A stretch of 46,699 bases of DNA from HGM04593 sp045634305 (lineage in GTDB: Bacteria; Bacteroidota; Bacteroidia; Bacteroidales; Bacteroidaceae): contig JAZQZZ010000018.1 of NCBI GenBank assembly GCA_045634305.1, positions 1 through 46,699 on the forward strand, written 5' to 3'. Below are positions 31,342 through 41,054 of the stretch, piece by piece. How positions within the stretch are numbered: the first letter of the stretch is position 1; every line of letters begins with the position of its first letter. Position numbers and translations under genes: made by a program. The notes under the pieces are model-generated. The model saw nothing but the letters and a program-made list of their open reading frames with translations. It was not told where the DNA came from and did not search any database.

Positions 31342-34287
31342 TTATCTTCCGCAAATCTCCTTATAATCACAGTATTTGCATTTCTCTACATCGGCAACAG
31401 GCACAAACGGCTTGTCTATGTCAAAGATTTCTGTGAGTACATTCTGTAATCTGCTCATATATTCTGTTTCAATCATAGAAATGTCTTCTACAGGCTTTTT
31501 CTCAACTTTGATGACAAACTCGCCACGTTCGGCATTGACCTTGCGATGTATATAGAACAGATTCGGTGATATTTTGCTTGCACCGGCCGTAGCAATCTTC
31601 TTGATCCATTCCGGTGCGGATTTGCAATCAGCGGCAAGAGCATTCTTGAGTGCAATGGAGTATAGGAATGCCTGCAGATGGTAGCCGGCAGCCTTTGCCT
31701 TGTGTGCAAATACATCGTCGAGCGACATGTTCCCATCGGAATTCTCGCCTCCACCCGTCTTGTAGTCAATGACATTGGCACACTCTCCTTTACAATCCAC
31801 GCGGTCAATTATTCCACCAATCTTTACGTTAATCTCATCTCCCGAACTTGTGAAACTGCAAGGCATTTCAATCTTCACCTCACTGCCTATGTATTGGAAA
31901 GGTGCATATTCGGCATCCATTTTGACAAGACGTAACAGAAAATGGTGCATCACACCACGAGTGATATGCTGCTCGCCATTATATACAGGATTGTTGTTCT
32001 TGAAGTACTCTGTCCTGAAAGCATCGTCTATGAAACGGTAAAGAAGTTCCGGATTCTTTACGTAGTATTCAAGTGCAGAGGATGTGATGTGTGTGGTATT
32101 TCCGTCAGCAACAATCTTGTCATACAGATTTTCTGCTGCTTTATGGAACACTGTGCCGAAGTCATTGTCCTTGAATTCTTCATCGATATCGGCAAGAGGC
32201 TTCATTTTCATTATATAGTAATAGAAGAATTTCAATCCGCAATCGATGTATTTGTTAATTGCTGAAGGGGTCATGGTTCCGGCTGTATCGCTGTATGAGG
32301 TATCGAACCTTTTGCGGAGAACATCTATGATTTCTCTATTCTTAGGAAGTTCTTTCACCTCGAACAAGCTTGTGCTCTGTTGTGAACTTAGCGCAAGACG
32401 TTCTATATTATAGAGCTTGTTGCCAAGCAGTTGCAGAATGTAACGTGAACATTCGCCACACGTCTTGCTTTGGGATGAACTGTTATATACGAGTGTTACA
32501 CGCTCGGCACGCTGCAACAGACGGTAGAAATAATATGAATAGATTGAGTCGCGGTGCTCGCTCAATGTCAACCCGAACGCCTTACGCAAGTTGTAGGGAA
32601 TATATGAGTTCTCACCACTATTCTTTGGCAGATTACCTTCATTCACTCCAAGCAATATTATATGTTTGAAGTCAAGGTTGCGTGTCTCGAGCAATCCCAT
32701 AATCTGCAATCCGACCACAGGTTCGCCATGGAAAGGAAGTCTCAACGAAGAGAGCATTCTTATCAACAGTTTGCCAGCCGTTGCCTGCTGTACCTTGAGT
32801 TCGCCATTGTCAACCAATTGCGTAAGACGCTGACATTGGGTATACACTTTAAGTATTGCCTCGATGAACAGTTGGTCATAGAGAGTGCCCTTGCTCTTCT
32901 TGTGTTGCGTTTGGGAAATAGTATAAATGAGTTTGCCCATCCCTTCGAGCCACTCTTTGTTATCGGCCTTACGAGTGAAGATATCGGTCAGGAAGTCATC
33001 AAGGTGCAACACCTCCGAAGTGGGGTAGAAAATCTTTTCGTTTAGAAGTCGTGTGCGTAAAGCACGGCTCTTTTCACTTCCTTGCACCACGTATGGGTGC
33101 TTCAGTACATCGCACACGGACGACATGGTGAAACAGTGCTGCTTTTCGTTCCATCCGCGCGTCTGCAGTTCGACAAGCAATTTAACCAGGCTGAAGATTG
33201 GTGTGTGGCTGACCGGGAAACCCATTGTAACGTTCATCTGCTTTATATCGTGTCCGTTAGCATGCTCGGGTATAGTATGCAGAACCGGTTCAAGCATTGT
33301 CTCGTCGCAAAGCACAATGGCTGTGTCCACCTCCTCATTGGTAAGGTTTTCATTGAGCCACTGTGATATGTAACGCACACCGGTGCTATCGTTTACAGTT
33401 TCAACAACGGTGATTTTTTTCTCACTCCTCAGATTGTCGTACTGATTTCTGTCGAAAACTCCCGGAAAGCGTTTGATGTTTTTACGCATGAAGAAACCGG
33501 CCTCTTGCGCCTCGTCATTCACATAAAAGTTGTCATAATCCCAATAGAAAAGAGCTTTGCCCTGTTTGTGCACGTAGTCGAACATACGGCTTTCCACTTC
33601 ATTCAGCGCGCTGAATCCGACAAAAATGTATTTGTCATACTCCAAATTTATATCCTTGCCGCCGGCAATGCTTTCAATGACATCGCGGTACATCATACCC
33701 TCGTAGGCCATATTACAGTCGCGCAGTGCAGCCTTGAACCTAGTATAGACAGCATATAATCTTTCCCAAATGGTCTGGAACCGTCCTTCAACTTTGCCAC
33801 CGGCCTTGAAATTATGGAAGAACTGTGCAATGGATTCGACCTGTTTATCATCAAGGATATCCTTTGCAGTGCCAATCTCACGTAGTTCCTTAATGTTCGC
33901 GAACAACTGCTTGGCATTGGCCAGATGTTTGTCTACATCGTCAAAATCCTTAATGAGCATCTCACCCCAATAGTAGAAACTGTCAAGCGATTCGGCACTC
34001 TTTTCACACTCCTGCCCCTCACTGTCGACATGGTTGATATACTCCTTGTAGAGTTTGCTTACAAGTAGTATGGGGTCGCCGATGGCAAGGTCGCTGTTCT
34101 GTTGGAACAGGTCGCCTATTGTCAGGTATTTAGGGCTCCAAATAGGAGTGTTATTGCTGCTCTCGAGCAGGTAACGGTTAAAGAAAAGACCGGCACGCTT
34201 GTTGGGGAATACCACGGCTACATTTTCCAGGTGGCCATGGAACCTTTTGTATACATCATCTGCAACAAGTTTAAGAAATGGTATCAT
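31342..34287 (-). CDS. addB: AddB-like exonuclease subunit with Fe-S nuclease domain
   Basis: A 981-aa protein. The N-terminus (NVAVVFPNKRAGLFFNRYLLE, about 21-41) stands where a helicase Walker A would be but lacks GKT, as in Bacteroidota AddB-like proteins. The middle is helicase-like (LLGVNEGNLPKNSGENSYIPYNLRKAFGL). The C-terminal PD-(D/E)XK nuclease has VDCKGECANVIDYKTGG with the DxK catalytic pair. Four cysteines suited to a 4Fe-4S cluster are Cys in YIDCGLKFFYYY (before the nuclease core) plus CKYCDYKEIC at the end. With the AddA-like helicase upstream it repairs double-strand breaks by end resection. The gap to addA is 54 bases on the same strand. Chi-site use is not predictable. Confidence 0.88.
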   Translation of the reverse strand: MIPFLKLVADDVYKRFHGHLENVAVVFPNKRAGLFFNRYLLESSNNTPIWSPKYLTIGDLFQQNSDLAIGDPILLVSKLYKEYINHVDSEGQECEKSAESLDSFYYWGEMLIKDFDDVDKHLANAKQLFANIKELREIGTAKDILDDKQVESIAQFFHNFKAGGKVEGRFQTIWERLYAVYTRFKAALRDCNMAYEGMMYRDVIESIAGGKDINLEYDKYIFVGFSALNEVESRMFDYVHKQGKALFYWDYDNFYVNDEAQEAGFFMRKNIKRFPGVFDRNQYDNLRSEKKITVVETVNDSTGVRYISQWLNENLTNEEVDTAIVLCDETMLEPVLHTIPEHANGHDIKQMNVTMGFPVSHTPIFSLVKLLVELQTRGWNEKQHCFTMSSVCDVLKHPYVVQGSEKSRALRTRLLNEKIFYPTSEVLHLDDFLTDIFTRKADNKEWLEGMGKLIYTISQTQHKKSKGTLYDQLFIEAILKVYTQCQRLTQLVDNGELKVQQATAGKLLIRMLSSLRLPFHGEPVVGLQIMGLLETRNLDFKHIILLGVNEGNLPKNSGENSYIPYNLRKAFGLTLSEHRDSIYSYYFYRLLQRAERVTLVYNSSSQSKTCGECSRYILQLLGNKLYNIERLALSSQQSTSLFEVKELPKNREIIDVLRKRFDTSYSDTAGTMTPSAINKYIDCGLKFFYYYIMKMKPLADIDEEFKDNDFGTVFHKAAENLYDKIVADGNTTHITSSALEYYVKNPELLYRFIDDAFRTEYFKNNNPVYNGEQHITRGVMHHFLLRLVKMDAEYAPFQYIGSEVKIEMPCSFTSSGDEINVKIGGIIDRVDCKGECANVIDYKTGGGENSDGNMSLDDVFAHKAKAAGYHLQAFLYSIALKNALAADCKSAPEWIKKIATAGASKISPNLFYIHRKVNAERGEFVIKVEKKPVEDISMIETEYMSRLQNVLTEIFDIDKPFVPVADVEKCKYCDYKEICGR

Positions 34288-34341
34288 ATCTCAAGATTCT
34301 GTTTTTATTGAACTATCGAAATGGGAAATCGACATCAGGTA

Positions 34342-37300
34342 TTAATCTGTCTGTACTTCCTTTATCACATTTTTATATACATACCAAAGATATCCGCTAA
34401 CATTCCTGTAGCCAATCTTCTTTAGTAACTTCATGTAAGTTCTGACCTGTGTGTTTTGTTCATCCCTTTCGCGGGCAAACTTGTAGTCTACAACAACAGC
34501 TGTGTCATCTTTGATCATCACACGGTCCGGGCGGCGGCTTTTCTCTTCTCCTTCGGCAACAAGGATTGAACGCTCATTGAACAGGTTGTACGTTCCATTG
34601 AACCAATCCTTGGCCTTGGGGTTGTCGAGTGCAGTCTGCAGCAACTTCTTGATTTTGTCATATTGCTTTTCTGTACCGATGAGCCCTCTAAGTACAAGGG
34701 TACTCTTCAGTGCGGTTTCAAGATCCTCTCTCTCTTCAATTTCAGAGAGTACAAGATGCATGAGTTCACCGATTTTGATATATTCCTGCTGTTGCTGTTC
34801 ATCGCTGTCGGTTGTCAGGAAACGTGTCAATTCGTGCGATTGACGGAACTCTATACGGCTGTCGTAATAACTGAACGGCAGGTTTATTACATCAGGTTTT
34901 TCTTCAAAGGGGTTGTCATGTTTTTCCTTCTTCTCCTGCACTTCCTTGCTTGCAACTATGCTTCCATAACGGAAAACTTCTTCGTCTGTATCGAATGTAC
35001 CGCCATCCAATTCAATGTTAGGGATTACCTTGTTCAGCAGTTCATTGATTTTACTCTTCTTCGGTGTCTTTTCATCCTGTGGCTTTTTCTCTTTTTTTTC
35101 GGCAGTGTTGTCACTGAACATGAAAAGATTGCTCTTTGCACGTGTCGTGGCAACATAAAGGATGTTCAGGTTATCGACAATCTGGTAAAGATACTCCTTG
35201 TAGTAATCATCCTTGTACATTGACTCGGCCATCTCCTTTGTGCTGTTGATGGGCAACAGACTCAAGGTCTTGAAAGGGTATTCTGTCGTTTCGCACCAAA
35301 TCTGATTTCGTCCGTCGCCGGTAAAAATCCAATCGCAGAAAGGGATGATTACGGTATGGAATTCCAGACCTTTTGATTTGTGGATTGTCATAACACGCAC
35401 ACTGTTTATGCTTTCAGCCGGTACACACATGTCCTTGATACTCTCGTCCCACGCTGCCAGAAATTTGTTCAGATCGGCGTGACGATTGTTTATATATTGC
35501 GATGCATGGTCAAGGAATGCATATACATAAGCTTCCTCTTCGCTTGAGTTGCCAACATCGAGCAGTGCAAAGAGTTGCTCAATAAGTTCGTATACGGGTA
35601 AACCTTTCAGACTTTCAAGTGCATCGCGCAGTTTGGCGGGGAGTAGGGGGGTGGCATCATCGCATATTACATTCTCATCGCCCTTTGATGTGACTCGGTT
35701 ATATAGCTTGATAAGGTTTACAATGTTTATTTTGTCTTCGGGTGTTGCAATGTAGCGTAAAGCAGCAATTACCAACCTTACATATTGTGACGAAGAGAGT
35801 TTGTATGCCTCGTCGGATACAATTTTCAAATCAGGGAACTCCCTGTTGAATGCATCGACTACCAGGTCAATCTTTTTCTCTTTGGTGCGCAAGAGTATGG
35901 CAATGTCACGTGGAGCAACTTTTTCCACGTCGAACAAGTGACGCAACGTCTCCATCAATTGCTCTATTGCCAGGCTTTCGAAAGTGTCATCGGGATTCTT
36001 CTTCTTCAACATACGAACTTCGGCATATCCCTGCCATGGTTTTTCTTTCTTGCCGGGCTGGGGTTGCGGAATCGCCTGTTCCACATCGTTATAGGCTGCT
36101 TCGACATCTTTGATCCTGTTGTCCAACAGCTCTTTGTATGTTGTGGCTATACAGTTTATCGATGAACGGAAAAGTGCATTGTTGAATGCAATTATACGGC
36201 GATCGCTACGGTAGTTTGTAGACTTGTATGTAAAACCATCTACGGTGACGTCCTGATTGGCAAAATCCGTCTGGTCGCTGCGGAATTCCATGGCTATGTT
36301 GTTCATGATATTCCAATCGCTGTTTCTCCATCGATAGATAGATTGCTTTACATCGCCAACAATAAGGTTGAACTTGCCACGCGAAAGCACCTCTTCAAGC
36401 AGCACCTTGAAGCATACCCATTGCAACTTTGATGTGTCCTGGAACTCATCAATGAAAATATGGTCAATTTCAGAACCAATCTTCTCAAAAATAAATGTGG
36501 CATTCTTGCCAATCATTGCGCTCAGCAGGTGAGTGGTGTCGGCAAGCATGAAGCGGTTCTCGTGTGCGTTCTCCTCCTTTAGCGTGGAAGCGATGTTGTT
36601 GAGCATCGCAAGCTGATGATAGTGCTTTAAGGACAATTTGCAGGTCAGGCTCTCTTCATGCAAGCGCTTGCACTTTTTTATCAATGTGGCTATTTCATTG
36701 ACATAAGGACATGTAGAAGATATTTCAGACGGGTATTTGGCCAATTCATCAAGTGCAGGACTTATTTTGTAAACGCCATCATTCAATATTTTTGTAAAAA
36801 CCCACCACAGACTGCCGCTGGCAGCGCCACGCTTGAAATCTTTTGAAGTATAGCCTTTGGCCAAATCGAAGAATTGTGTCGCTATCTCTTTGGCTTTTGG
36901 ATTCAGGCCCTCTTTCAGTTCTGTTACATCGTCATAGAATTTATTAAGTAGGCGACCGTTATCGCATTCTATCTCTTCGCGCAGAGTCTCACCTCGTTGT
37001 TGATACTCCTCGCTGAGCAGATTCGAGGCAAATTCCTTTATCTCGCTGTCAATTCTCCATTTTTTGCCTTCGTTAATCTTCTCCTCAATATATTTCACAA
37101 CTTGTGTTATCTGCTCTGTACCCGGCTCAAGATTCCTTATATATGTATCAACTGCATTGTTTAGCAACTCTTCGCCGTCAAGAGATATCTCCATGTCGCC
37201 ATTGAGGTCCAGTTCTTTGGCCAGACCGCGCAGAACGGATTGGAAAAAAGCGTCAATAGTCTGTATGCGGAAATGCCCATAGTCGTGCAGAATATTCTCA

Positions 37301-37635
37301 AGCGCTTCGCCGGCCTTTGCACGAATTTCGTCATCGCTGATACCCGGGATTTGCCGCTTGACCTTTTCGGTGTAGTCGGCAGCGCTTGCAAGCCCGTTTG
37401 CGACACCATACAATTTGCCTAATATACGCTCTTTCATTTCGGCCGTAGCTTTGTTGGTAAAGGTTACGGCAAGAATCTTACGATATGATTTTGGATTCTC
37501 TATCAGCAGTTTGATGTACTCGAGAGCCAAGGTAAAAGTCTTGCCCGAACCGGCCGAAGCTCTGTAGATTTTAAGGTTTCCGCTCATCTCTTGTGCCATT
37601 TGCTGTATTATTTTATTCTGTTTTTTATTCAACAT
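34342..37635 (-). CDS. addA: AddA-like UvrD/Rep helicase-nuclease
   Basis: A 1097-aa superfamily 1A helicase. Motif I is YRASAGSGKTFTL (about residues 24-36), motif Ia AVTFTNKATAEMKERI, motif II IDEFQDTSKLQW, motif III-IV VGDVKQSIYRWR, motif V VMTIHKSKGLEF, and motif VI LNILYVATTRAK. A C-terminal PD-(D/E)XK nuclease with VVVDYKFARE (about 1057-1066) and QVRTYMKLL follows. It is the main motor of the AddAB complex, which resects DNA ends for RecA; it acts in the cytoplasm. It precedes addB in one unit. The leader carries an ACGCC/GGCGT hairpin near 37640. Confidence 0.93.
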   Translation of the reverse strand: MLNKKQNKIIQQMAQEMSGNLKIYRASAGSGKTFTLALEYIKLLIENPKSYRKILAVTFTNKATAEMKERILGKLYGVANGLASAADYTEKVKRQIPGISDDEIRAKAGEALENILHDYGHFRIQTIDAFFQSVLRGLAKELDLNGDMEISLDGEELLNNAVDTYIRNLEPGTEQITQVVKYIEEKINEGKKWRIDSEIKEFASNLLSEEYQQRGETLREEIECDNGRLLNKFYDDVTELKEGLNPKAKEIATQFFDLAKGYTSKDFKRGAASGSLWWVFTKILNDGVYKISPALDELAKYPSEISSTCPYVNEIATLIKKCKRLHEESLTCKLSLKHYHQLAMLNNIASTLKEENAHENRFMLADTTHLLSAMIGKNATFIFEKIGSEIDHIFIDEFQDTSKLQWVCFKVLLEEVLSRGKFNLIVGDVKQSIYRWRNSDWNIMNNIAMEFRSDQTDFANQDVTVDGFTYKSTNYRSDRRIIAFNNALFRSSINCIATTYKELLDNRIKDVEAAYNDVEQAIPQPQPGKKEKPWQGYAEVRMLKKKNPDDTFESLAIEQLMETLRHLFDVEKVAPRDIAILLRTKEKKIDLVVDAFNREFPDLKIVSDEAYKLSSSQYVRLVIAALRYIATPEDKINIVNLIKLYNRVTSKGDENVICDDATPLLPAKLRDALESLKGLPVYELIEQLFALLDVGNSSEEEAYVYAFLDHASQYINNRHADLNKFLAAWDESIKDMCVPAESINSVRVMTIHKSKGLEFHTVIIPFCDWIFTGDGRNQIWCETTEYPFKTLSLLPINSTKEMAESMYKDDYYKEYLYQIVDNLNILYVATTRAKSNLFMFSDNTAEKKEKKPQDEKTPKKSKINELLNKVIPNIELDGGTFDTDEEVFRYGSIVASKEVQEKKEKHDNPFEEKPDVINLPFSYYDSRIEFRQSHELTRFLTTDSDEQQQQEYIKIGELMHLVLSEIEEREDLETALKSTLVLRGLIGTEKQYDKIKKLLQTALDNPKAKDWFNGTYNLFNERSILVAEGEEKSRRPDRVMIKDDTAVVVDYKFARERDEQNTQVRTYMKLLKKIGYRNVSGYLWYVYKNVIKEVQTD

Positions 37636-37756
37636 AAGACGCCGCGAGGCGTAACTTTCTGCTAAATTACCCTATTATTTTTAAACATAAAAGCCGTCTA
37701 CGGGAAATTTCTGCCGTTTTATTCATCTTTTTTTCGCTCTTTAAAATGTTTTATAG

Positions 37757-37764
37757 TACCTTTG
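37757..37764 (+). promoter_or_regulatory. Predicted panB -7 box TACCTTTG
   Basis: An exact TAnnTTTG match; it places the transcript start near 37770 and thus favours the ATG at 37827 (or 37800) over the one at 37746. Confidence 0.55.
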
Positions 37765-37826
37765 CAAGCGATTTTGATTCTGCCGGCAGAAATGCCGGGA
37801 TGTTTAACGCTATAAGATTATTTAAA

Positions 37827-38648
37827 ATGTCAAAATACTTGGTTGAAGACACACGCAAAGTCACCACGCACCGTTTTGCCGAGATGAAGCGTAAGGGAGA
37901 GAAGATTGCCATGCTCACAGCATATGATTATACAACCGCATCCATTCTTGATGCCGCAGGCGTTGACGCCTTGCTGGTTGGAGATTCCGCATCGAATGTT
38001 ATGGCTGGTAACGCAACAACACTTCCCATCACTGTCGACGAGATGATATTCCATGCAAAAGGCGTTGTACGTGGCGTAAAGCGTGCACTTGTTGTCGTGG
38101 ATATGCCTTTCGGCTCATATCAGGTTAATGCCGACGAAGCTGTGAAGAATGCCATACGCATAATGAAAGAGACGAACGCCGATGCTGTGAAGATGGAAGG
38201 TGGTGAGGAGATTCTCCCGGCTGTGCGCAGAATTCTTGACGCCGGTATTCCAATCATGGCACACCTGGGTTTGACACCACAGAGCATCAACAAGTTCGGC
38301 ACATACGGCGTACGTGCCAAGGACGAGGCCGAGGCCGCAAAACTGTTGGCCGACGCAAAAATGCTTGCCGAGGCAGGTTGCTTTGCACTTGTGCTTGAGA
38401 AAATCCCCGCAACACTTGCCGAAGAGGTTGCAAAGAGCATTGAAATCCCTGTAATTGGCATTGGTGCCGGAGTTAATGTAGACGGTCAGGTTCTTGTCTA
38501 TGCCGACATGCTTGGCATGACAGCCGATTTCAAACCGAAATTCCTGCGTCGTTATGCCGATCTCCACACCATCATCACCGATGCTGTAGGCAGCTACGTG
38601 AGCGACGTAAAAGCCTGTGACTTTCCGAATGAAAAAGAGCAGTACTGA
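37827..38648 (+). CDS. panB: 3-methyl-2-oxobutanoate hydroxymethyltransferase PanB
   Basis: The protein is 273 aa from the ATG at 37827, the usual PanB length; longer forms would begin upstream of the predicted transcript start. The (beta/alpha)8 enzyme shows AMLTAYDYTTASILDAAGVDALLVGDS with the Mg-binding Asp, the VVVDMPFGSYQ strand, DAVKMEGGEE with the substrate-contact Lys, PIMAHLGLTPQS, LVLEKIP with the catalytic Glu, and IGIGAGVNVDGQVLV. It uses methylene-tetrahydrofolate to make ketopantoate, the first step of pantothenate and CoA synthesis. Other pan genes are not in the window. Confidence 0.96.
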   Translation: MSKYLVEDTRKVTTHRFAEMKRKGEKIAMLTAYDYTTASILDAAGVDALLVGDSASNVMAGNATTLPITVDEMIFHAKGVVRGVKRALVVVDMPFGSYQVNADEAVKNAIRIMKETNADAVKMEGGEEILPAVRRILDAGIPIMAHLGLTPQSINKFGTYGVRAKDEAEAAKLLADAKMLAEAGCFALVLEKIPATLAEEVAKSIEIPVIGIGAGVNVDGQVLVYADMLGMTADFKPKFLRRYADLHTIITDAVGSYVSDVKACDFPNEKEQY

Positions 38649-38666
38649 TTCTTATTGTAACAATGT

Positions 38667-38708
38667 TATAAAGACAGGTTCCCATGGTGAGAGCCTGTCT
38701 TATTTTTG
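38667..38708. terminator. Terminator shared by panB and the lipoprotein gene
   Basis: AAGACAGG (38671-38678) pairs with CCTGTCTT (38694-38701), then ATTTTTG. The right arm overlaps the stop codon of the minus-strand gene ending at 38700. Confidence 0.75.
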
Positions 38709-39191
38709 TATTCTCTCTTCAGCCATCCGCATTACAATCCCATAAAAAGGATTGTTGCTTGTGTAGGCAGGATAGGATGGTATACGCTTAATCAAAGAGT
38801 GCAGTTCGCCGCTGCTGAAAAGCTCGCCATAGACTGCTAGCAGATAAATCCCCAAAGGATTATTGATATTCCCGGCTATTGCATTCTTTAAATAGATTGT
38901 CAGTTTCTCTTGCAATTCAAGTCCCGCAACTGAAAGTTGTACCAACTCGTCATTGCTCACATTCTCCGCATAATATCTTTCTTCTATACTTTCAAGTTCT
39001 CCGACGTAGAATCCAATACTGTCCTCTATGGCCAGGAAACGCTCCTTTAGTCTTTTGTCGGCCAAAGGTATTGTTGTTGTCGTGCCGGCGGCAAAGTAAT
39101 CAGACTTGACATCTGCTACATATGTATCAGTAGCTTTGTCACAAGAGGCAAGCAATGCAAAAGATAAAAGCAGTAGGGTACAGTTGCGCAT
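38700..39191 (-). CDS. Small lipoprotein resembling the linker of DUF4369/TlpA proteins
   Basis: The protein is 163 aa from the ATG at 39191, which starts a lipoprotein signal (MRNCTLLLLSFALLASC, lipobox LASC, Cys17); an ATG at 39233 would bury it. The mature part is helical, with a KNAIAGNINNPLGIYLLAVYGELF segment reminiscent, by eye, of the helical region that precedes the thioredoxin domain in Bacteroidota TlpA-like lipoproteins ('p..p.g.y.l....'). There is no thioredoxin domain and no CxxC, so it may be a remnant or a stand-alone version. It follows the PRPP synthetase terminator. Function unknown. Confidence 0.65.
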   Translation of the reverse strand: MRNCTLLLLSFALLASCDKATDTYVADVKSDYFAAGTTTTIPLADKRLKERFLAIEDSIGFYVGELESIEERYYAENVSNDELVQLSVAGLELQEKLTIYLKNAIAGNINNPLGIYLLAVYGELFSSGELHSLIKRIPSYPAYTSNNPFYGIVMRMAEERIQK

Positions 39192-39211
39192 ACACACAAA
39201 GGGATGATAAA

Positions 39212-39250
39212 TAAAAAACAAGCCACCGGACAATAATGTTCAGTGGCTTG
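39212..39250 (-). terminator. Terminator after prs
   Basis: On the minus strand CAAGCCACTGAACA and TGTCCGGTGGCTTG form an imperfect stem followed by TTTTTTAT. Confidence 0.85.
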
Positions 39251-39273
39251 CAAATTTTCTATACTAATTGATA

Positions 39274-40209
39274 TTAGCAGATGTAGTGGCTGCTGATTGA
39301 CTGGTTGTTGAGCACACACTTGATAGCCTCGGCAAAACCGTGAGCTACAGAGAGCTGCTTAACCTTTGGACAACCCTTAACGTAAGGGATGCTGTTTGTA
39401 AATACAATCTCTGTCATCTTTGACTCGCGTACACGCTCCGAAGCGTTACCGGACATGATGCAGTGCGATGCGATTGCACGAACCGACTTTGCACCGTTCT
39501 CCATCATAAGGTCGGCTGCCTTTGAGATTGTACCGGCTGTGTCAACGATATCGTCAACGAGAACAACGTTCTTGTCCTTTACATCACCGATAATCTGCAT
39601 CGTGTCAACCACGTTGGCTTTTGCACGTGTCTTGTGGCAGAGCACAAGGGGTACGCCAAGGCACTTTGCATAAGCGCTGGCACGTTTTGAACCACCGACG
39701 TCGGGAGTAGCGATTACAAGGTCATCGAGTTTGAGCGACTGGATATATGGTACAAAAACCATTGATGCATAGAGGTGGTCAACGGGGATGTCAAAGAAAC
39801 CCTGAATCTGATCGGCGTGCAAGTCCATTGTGATGACGCGGCTCACACCTGCAACGCTCAAAAGGTTTGCAACGAGCTTTGCACCGATTGAAACACGTGG
39901 CTTGTCCTTGCGGTCCTGACGTGCCCATCCAAAGTATGGCATCACTGCTACGATGCTGCTTGCCGATGCACGCTTTGCAGCGTCAATCATGAGCAACAGC
40001 TCCATCAGATTGTCCGAGTTGGGGAATGTTGACTGTACAAGGAAAACATCCTTTCCGCGGATAGACTCTTCGAAAGAGACAGCAAACTCGCCATCGGCGA
40101 AGTAAGTGGTGTTCATCTGTCCGAGTTCACAACCCAATTCCTTGCAAATTTCTTCTGCGAGATAGCGTGATTTTGTTCCCGCAAATACCATATAAGGAGT
40201 CTTGTTCAT
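39274..40209 (-). CDS. prs: Ribose-phosphate pyrophosphokinase
   Basis: A 311-aa type I PRPP synthetase. Landmarks are FADGEFAVSFEESIRGKDVFLVQST (ribose-phosphate/ATP region; start of the flexible strand), YFGWARQDRK with the catalytic Arg, DLHADQIQGFFDIPVDHL, and the PRPP-binding loop VVLVDDIVDTAGT at about 215-227. It makes PRPP from ribose 5-phosphate and ATP for nucleotide, His, Trp and NAD synthesis. It is cytoplasmic, 44 bases after the ThiE/TenI-like gene in the same direction, and ends at a good terminator. Confidence 0.97.
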   Translation of the reverse strand: MNKTPYMVFAGTKSRYLAEEICKELGCELGQMNTTYFADGEFAVSFEESIRGKDVFLVQSTFPNSDNLMELLLMIDAAKRASASSIVAVMPYFGWARQDRKDKPRVSIGAKLVANLLSVAGVSRVITMDLHADQIQGFFDIPVDHLYASMVFVPYIQSLKLDDLVIATPDVGGSKRASAYAKCLGVPLVLCHKTRAKANVVDTMQIIGDVKDKNVVLVDDIVDTAGTISKAADLMMENGAKSVRAIASHCIMSGNASERVRESKMTEIVFTNSIPYVKGCPKVKQLSVAHGFAEAIKCVLNNQSISSHYIC

Positions 40210-40253
40210 AATAAATTAGTTATTAGTTATGTTATTATTCTGTTTTGTCGTCA

Positions 40254-40835
40254 TTAAAGTTTGTCAACCACCTTCTTTATTCTTTTGAAACGGTTGATTA
40301 AATCCGTGTAATCTGTGGAGCGGCAAGAATCGAAATTGTCCCATATGAGCTCATCAAGGATGACACCTCCAAAACCGTACTTCGTTAGTCGTTTGAGGTT
40401 ATCCTCGTCAATATTGCCGAACGCCCAGGTGTTTCTGTTAATCATCTTCTTGCCAATCTCGTTGAGCTCTGTGCTCTGGTAATATGTACGACCTAGCGGA
40501 CCATAACACACGATGTCATAGATCTTGCGTAAGTCCTTCAAATGAGTCAGGTTATTGGCATAGCCGACGAATTTTCCCTTTTCGTTTCCGAGTGGTGAAC
40601 TGCCCATCGGGAAAAGAGTTCCGGCCAGACGGTACTCCTGCATGAGTCGGTTATTGCAGGAATATATTCTTTTGTGATATTTTTTAGGTATAAGATTCAA
40701 CAGTCTTTCCATGAATTGAGGATGCGCATATTCCTTGTACAGGAACAGATAATCCAGTCCCTCTTCAAACAGACGGGTAATTATCTTGTCCTCCTCAACG
40801 AAGAATGTCGGTATAGTGGCTATAGCCAATTTCAT
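40254..40835 (-). CDS. ThiE/TenI-like TIM-barrel protein
   Basis: A 193-aa protein with no signal or membrane segment. The start MKLAIATIPTFFVEEDKIITRLFEEGLDYLFLYKE, the RIYSCNNRLMQEYRLAGTLFP part and the late FGNIDEDNLKRLTKYGFGGVILDELIW match the repeated beta/alpha pattern of thiamine-phosphate synthase or TenI-like proteins ('.gv...fig.i...n...l...g..gva....i'). The usual pyrophosphate-binding motif is not clear, so it may lack thiamine synthase activity. It is transcribed ahead of prs. Confidence in the fold is moderate, in the function low. Confidence 0.65.
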   Translation of the reverse strand: MKLAIATIPTFFVEEDKIITRLFEEGLDYLFLYKEYAHPQFMERLLNLIPKKYHKRIYSCNNRLMQEYRLAGTLFPMGSSPLGNEKGKFVGYANNLTHLKDLRKIYDIVCYGPLGRTYYQSTELNEIGKKMINRNTWAFGNIDEDNLKRLTKYGFGGVILDELIWDNFDSCRSTDYTDLINRFKRIKKVVDKL

Positions 40836-40866
40836 ATTGTTATGGTGTTTTAATCCTACTTGAGTG

Positions 40867-40874
40867 CAAAATTA
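40867..40874 (-). promoter_or_regulatory. Predicted ThiE-like/prs -7 box TAATTTTG
   Basis: On the minus strand an exact TAnnTTTG match about 31 bases before the start at 40835. Confidence 0.5.
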
Positions 40875-41054
40875 ATAAAAATTAAAATAACGTAAGCAAT
40901 TATAAAGGACAATTATTCCATAATGCCACTATTATTTTCACCCATCACATCCTAACGCCGCCGGAGTGGTCTTTTATGTTTGCATACTGCTGAATTTAAG
41001 AACAAAGCATGCGCCCGCTATGTTTTCTTTGTGTAACCAGTAAAACTATAGTTT

